DNA from: Tetrastigma voinierianum
Lineage: Eukaryota; Streptophyta; Magnoliopsida; Vitales; Vitaceae
DNA length: 64,000 nucleotides
Direction of reading: 5' to 3'
Assembly (NCBI GenBank): GCA_016808115.1
Contig: JAEQBH010000663.1
Coordinates: 496,001 to 560,000, forward strand
Under the pieces are notes generated by a model that saw only the letters and a list, made by a program, of their open reading frames with translations, made no database searches and was not told the origin of the DNA. The first letter of the stretch is position 1, and every line of letters begins with the position of its first letter. The translations under genes were made by a program, and so were the position numbers. Shown in pieces: positions 59,200 through 64,000 of the stretch.

Positions 59200-59487
59200 G
59201 GCCAGGCATCAGCCTAGTTAACAATTACCTAGAACTCTGGTGGAGTATCCACCCAAGAGCCCGATATCGGGTTTGTCATAGCTAAGTTTCGAGTGTTAGG
59301 TATACAAATACTCTAGATTAGTGGGCATGGGTGTAGAAATTACAACATTGTGCATTGATTGCTTTTTGTGTTCTAATATGTTCCATGGAACGATTGTGGT
59401 TGTGTGAATATATGCATGATAGAATGTGTATAGAAATTGAAGAACACTAGGGTTAAAAAACGTAACTGATAGGCCAAAAGCGTGATG
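59200..59487. other. Spacer without features
   Basis: Nothing recognisable between the G LTR end and the J LTR. Confidence 0.4.
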
Positions 59488-60471
59488 TGTAAAATGTATA
59501 CGCCTATGTGCGCAAGTGCACGCGTCGTATCAAGTAATACAGTGTACTTAAAGTACGGATATAGATCCACGGGGAAAAGTGCATTAATTACTGAGTTTAA
59601 CCTTTGAATATTATCTGGATGTAACCTTTGAGTGACAAATTAACTAATGTGTGAGATTAACTAAGCTAATTTATCTAGTAATTTATCGTGTTATAGACTA
59701 GCGCTATGTCTCCCCCTACCACTTTTGATGGATTACTACCTAGAAGAATTACTATTCAGTCTATTCAGATCCCTGGGCGTCCTCATCTCTCGATCTCAAA
59801 TACCCAGTAAAATCATGCTAATGTTAGCCAGACATCACATGTATATAAATCACAGATATAGAGCAAATACTAACAAGTCATAAATAACTGAATAATATAA
59901 AATCCAAATCTTTAATTCATGAAATCATGACAGGGTTCAACAAAACCCTAGATATGAAACTAGAACATACTAGAAGTAATTACACAAGTATTCAATCTAT
60001 AAAACATCAGTAGTTTTATCAAAAAAGAAGAAACTACAAAAGTAGGTCTTTCTCCTACTGACCGGGGTCGTCGCTTCCGCTTCGCGCCCTTGTTCATACG
60101 CTCTTGATCCCCTCAAGCTCGTCCCTTGGCTTTTAATGATGGTGAGGCAGACTTGCTGACGTCAAGGACGCCAGACGCCGCGACGCTTGCCACCGTTGAT
60201 TTCCATTCTGCCGATCTAACGTCAGACGTTGACGTTGCAACGTTGAACGCCGCGACGCCGACATCGCGGGTTGACGCCATAGTCGGACGTCATGACGCTC
60301 TTGCCACTTTATGCTTTTCTCTCCGCTCCAAATATTCTAAAATCGCCGCTCTACCTCGCTATTCACAAAATACAAGAATCGGGAGACGGGCTATAAATGC
60401 ATATTTAATTTGTAAAATAAAGCTAAAACCATGATAGACGCGTGATATAATGAGTGTTTTAGGCACCATCA
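59488..60471 (-). repeat. LTR of a fourth gypsy family (J)
   Basis: Read on the minus strand it starts TGATGGTGCCTAAAACACTC at 60,471 and ends near TACATTTTACA at 59,488. Just outside, on the minus strand, is AAGTTTGGGGGTG, a typical polypurine tract, so this is a 3' LTR. Near its end it has the GCAAGTGCACG...TATCAAGTAA word followed by GATCCACGGGG (complement), a signature I have seen in many plant elements. A CG-rich motif array lies at 60,158-60,298. Confidence 0.6.
60158..60298. repeat. GACGTC/GACGCC motif array in the J LTR
   Basis: GACGTC (60,158-60,163 and again near 60,285) and many GACGCC, AACGTC, GACGTT and GCGACGC words within 140 bases. The block is much richer in CG than its surroundings. 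Confidence 0.65.
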
Positions 60472-60485
60472 CACCCCCAAACTTA
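60472..60485 (-). other. Polypurine tract of element J
   Basis: On the minus strand AAGTTTGGGGGTG directly precedes the LTR. A second copy of the word lies at about 60,526-60,540 (CACCCCCAAACTTAG), so the tract region is duplicated. Confidence 0.6.
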
Positions 60486-61859
60486 TTTGTTTGTCCCTGC
60501 AAGAACTCCGCCTGCCACACATAAACACCCCCAAACTTAGTTTTCTACTCCTCGTTCCTGCCAAGAACCCACCTAAACCGCATTCACAACCTACATACTA
60601 TAACCTAACACTAAGATTGTGATGCACATGCTGGTAGACGAAGGATCAAAATGGACTGACTCACACTCTTGCCTTTTGTCTGAAATTCTAAAAGATCCGT
60701 GATGGGTGTTCGACTCTTCGAAAGAATTCGCGAACTCTGAGAGCCGACAAGCGCCAACCTCCGAGGTATTCAATAGCTCTTCCTAAGGACCCTGTGCATT
60801 GAATAAATGACTCCCTAGCGATATCTTGGTTCCAATGCCTGTAAACTTGAGTTCAACTCACCCTAGTCAGAGAATCTAACTACGTAAGGAAAGGAACGCA
60901 CCGCTTGTATCTACAACATACCTACGCATAAAGAAAAACTAGTGCCCGTAAGTTTATGCTAAGTTTGTCATGTAGCGAGGATTACGTGACTCCCCACTAG
61001 TTAGTTAAGGGCACCTGCATCCAGCCCTCGAATCACCGAACACTCAAACTAAACTTAAGGGCCCTATGTCAGGAAACTTCCATCTTATGTCCCCTCGTAT
61101 CTGGCAAGAAAGCCACGACTCTTACGCTAGCTCGTATATCAGGGCTTGAAAGTCCCCCATTGTGCTCCTGGATTCCATTAGAAGATCCCACTTATTTTGT
61201 TCCTATGTTTCTTCTCTTTCTTTTTTCTTTTTTTTTTTTCATTTCAGCCTCGAAGCAATCCTCTTTATTTGTGGTGTCCCATCTCTTGGTGTTTTCGAGA
61301 CTTGTGGTTTGCTTGAACCTTAGGTAGTCGTCTGTATCTTAGGCATACCCTAGAGGTCATTTATGTGTGGTGCCTATAGCTCGTTAGAAATGGTTTCTTG
61401 AATATCCAGGTGATTCACTTGCCTCCTTACCTATTCACCCTCGAAATTCCCTTTATATCTAACACCCTACGAATCCTTTCTCGAAAGAGCATCATTATCC
61501 ATGATACTTGTACTGGCCAAAAGAGATCCGACTCTCAAGCATGGCATCACACACACACTACCTAAACACTCTCAATGTCAACATATCCTAATACTGGGGA
61601 CTCCCAGTGACTAAAAACAACTGAACAGAGAAAGGACCTACCATAAAAAAAAACATAAACTAAACACAAGACTCGGCATACTAAAATAAACAAACATAAA
61701 CTAAACTAAACTAAAGCAAGAATACGAACATAAAAATGACCCATCAGAAAACTATGCTAACCGAACAAAAACCCGATCACCACCCACACCCCCAAATGAT
61801 GTGAATCAGTTAGTCCTCAGGGCTATAAAAGAATAAAGAGAGTGAAGGAAACTCGGTGA
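60486..61859 (-). other. 3' internal non-coding part of element J
   Basis: No supported gene. A T-rich tract at 61,217-61,240 and A-rich text at 61,645-61,735. Consistent with the untranslated region between the ORF and the polypurine tract. Confidence 0.45.
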
Positions 61860-63190
61860 TCTATCGTGTCACCGCTGTGGTGGCCGGTAGAAAGCAAGAA
61901 GTCGGCGAATGGGTCCTAGAGGGACTGCTTAATCATGAGAATGGCTCGCCTCGATTGGCGAGGATTCGTGTGTGGCTGCCGCCGCCGGCGCCCATATCTC
62001 GGGGTAATGAAGACTCGGTGCTCCTGGGTCTCGTCCCATAAGGCATCAAAGCGGTTAGTGAGGGCGAGCACCGGGTCCTCTAGGTTAGGGGTGGGGCTGG
62101 ATTGGGCCTCCTCTGAGGTCGGCTATGGGGGTGGTGGGTGAGTGGTGGATGACCCAGCATCTCCTTGGGGATCGACCAGGAGGTCAAAACGAGCCTGATA
62201 CTCTCGAAGCTCATCCTCGTCCGAGGGCTCATTGTTCGAGTCGTACACTCCCTCAGGTCGTGGTACACCCGGTTTATCATGCTTTACCATTATAGCTTTA
62301 ATGGGGTGTATCCACGCCTCATTGTCCTCTAAGGGCACCTCCGCTCGCTTGCATAAACATTATATGAGAAAGGGGTGCCCCAGGTTCATTTTCGCATCCC
62401 GATTATGGAGGTTGGCATCCTCGGCAACCCGCCTAAATATCAAGCGGCAGGTCCTGATGATGGCGAGTTGAGTGTGGCACGCTGGGCGGTCACTTCACAC
62501 ACGTCGTCGCTCTAATGAGACGCTACGTGATGAAGAGATGCCATACCTAGGAAGATAAAGCAAATGCTCGCCCAAATGCACGGCAAGGTCTTCACTATTG
62601 AGTTTCCATCACCCCGCCTGCTGGGTCGTGACCCGAATGACCTCGGGGTAGTCTAGCCGCTCATAGAGATGATCAAAAGGCTTAGGGGGGACCAGGTAAA
62701 GATTATAGAATCTATGATGGATCACATGAGAAGTTCACTAACACACCACTAATTTAATTCCTTTGATGACAATGGGAGGCGAGGTCATGAATTCCCATAC
62801 CACACTTATTTAGCGGATCGAGGTGGTTGGCATACGCCCGCCATCCATCAAGTCGCAATGGTCTCAAAGAAATCGTAGGGTGGTGGAAGCCCTTTCCTCG
62901 ATGACGACCCATTTCTCTCTTCTCTCTCTCTCTTAGAAATGGTACCAAACAGATCTACGGCACCTTCATTGACAAATTTCAGGATGTCGAAATTTAGCCT
63001 GGGTCCTCACTGTCGACTTCGCTTAGGTCATTAATTTTGACCGCTACTCGACATATGCAGTGGTGGGTCTAGACGTCCTAAGCTCCAAAGGTTACACCGG
63101 GACCTAATATGCCCGCAGGCTCTAACCAGACTGAACAGTGGGGGCCAAACGGGGTCGAGCCATAAGAATGCCAAACTCACTGGTGTTTGC
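61860..63190 (-). pseudogene. Plant-transposon-type ORF of element J, broken
   Basis: The minus strand carries a GC-richer coding remnant. Near its start is MGRHRGKGFHHPTISLRPLR and LDGWRAYANHLDPLNKCGMG (62,948-62,754), and further on VPLEDNEAWIHPIKAIMVKH, then PSDEDELREYQARFDLL (62,338-62,170), an acidic and Pro-rich tail. This arrangement is like the ORFs called putative plant transposon protein (Transposase_32 type) that sit in non-autonomous plant gypsy elements. That name is from memory and unconfirmed. No catalytic motif is evident. Several frameshifts occur between the blocks. Confidence 0.5.
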
Positions 63191-63244
63191 CTTTTTCTAT
63201 ATAGACTAAAACCCCCCAAATTAACATAGCTACGAGAGCCTTAC

Positions 63245-64000
63245 ACTTCTCTTGCATCCATGTTACTTTGATAAGTTTGCTTGATAAAAATAATTTTCAA
63301 TGTTCATGATTTAAATATAAAGGTTCACTATGACACTCCAAGAAGTGCAATGTGTCATACAAGTAGTAAAATCAATGTGTCCAGGCATCATTCCCACATG
63401 ATTGATAATGTAATTACATATCAACTACCCCAACTACTAAAATTCCATACTATTTGGACTCCAAAACATATAGCAGAAAGTTTTATAAACAACTAAAATT
63501 GAAAATTTATACTATTGAATATATTCAAACGAACTAAACAAAAGTAAATGAATAAAACAAATTGTATATAAAAGAATGGATTGAATTAGTTTACTGTGAG
63601 GAACGTAAACCATCAATGAAATACAATGGAACAACACCCAAAGACTCAAATCCATTGCCTCAGTTTCTACGTATTTGATCCTCGATTTTTGTCCAAGATT
63701 TTCTAATTATCGAATCGATCTCCATGTTCATCGATTAGATATCCTTGCTTCTCTCGAAGACAAGATCAAACCAGCTACTCAGATTCCAAATTCCTCTGCA
63801 AGATCCGGGTATTTTTCTTTCTCACTTCACACCCATTTCTATCGATGCTAGAACTTTTAATTTTCCTTCGTGATTTTCTCAAAGTTTCTACTACTTAATC
63901 AGGCTCAACCTCCAGATCTACGGGTTTATCCCTTCCTTGATTGGGATCTAAGCTAACATGGGGATTGGAACTTTACCTTTTAGATTAAGGTGAACTCTCT
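63245..64000. other. Right edge, possible upstream region of a gene
   Basis: No coding frame is supported. TATATAAA at 63,565-63,572 is followed after about 30 bases by pyrimidine-rich leader-like text (63,650-63,950) without the landmarks of any LTR seen here. It could be the promoter and 5' leader of a gene lying to the right, or simply unrelated repeat DNA. Confidence 0.3.

Overview
The window looks like a gene-poor, repeat-dense stretch of nuclear DNA from a flowering plant, probably a dicot; the species cannot be read from the sequence. No intact host gene is visible, and no rRNA, tRNA, CRISPR array or bacterial-style operon was recognised. The longest meaningful open frame is the 185-codon integrase core of a Ty3/gypsy retrotransposon. 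Nearly everything that can be assigned is decayed long terminal repeat (LTR) retrotransposon DNA, much of it nested.

Four related elements of one Athila-like gypsy group (family A) carry LTRs that start TGATTAG, have a dense array of short GCGAAA/TTTCGC motifs and end just before a tRNA-Asp type primer binding site. They are AB (3,978-13,080, +), F (17,028-32,824, -), E (21,549-31,197, -, inserted inside the gag gene of F) and CD (36,009-45,967, +). CD has the full order gag, protease, reverse transcriptase, RNase H, integrase, all broken. AB and E have gag-protease followed not by pol but by an AT-rich spacer, a TATA-like box and a GC-rich second ORF (ORF2) of unknown function. They look like a family that depends on an autonomous partner such as CD. 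F keeps only pieces of gag.

A second LTR family (family G, starting like TGTAAGACCCGAG and ending like GGGTGTCACA) is present as many solo or broken LTRs: 1,431-3,300 (-); a copy starting at 16,895 that is split by F and CD and resumes after 45,973; 46,200-47,414 (-); 47,489-49,252 (+); 51,731-53,788 (+); 54,395-56,005 plus 58,523-59,199 (+), split by a reverse copy at 56,006-58,522. A third family (K) has an LTR at 13,737 to about 15,560 packed with GTCGCGAC-like palindromes. A fourth (J) has an LTR at 59,488-60,471 (-) with an unrelated plant-transposon-type ORF upstream at 61,860-63,190 (-).

The order of events can be read in part from the nesting: the 16,895 G-family LTR is oldest, F and CD landed in it, and E landed in F. 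The most notable patterns are (1) two independent copies of the gag-protease plus ORF2 layout with an abrupt base-composition switch and a TATA-like box at the same place, and (2) the fact that four unrelated LTR families each carry their own array of short, CpG-containing motifs, mostly palindromic or used in both orientations. The right edge (63,565-64,000) may hold the promoter and leader of a gene that lies beyond the window, but this is weak.
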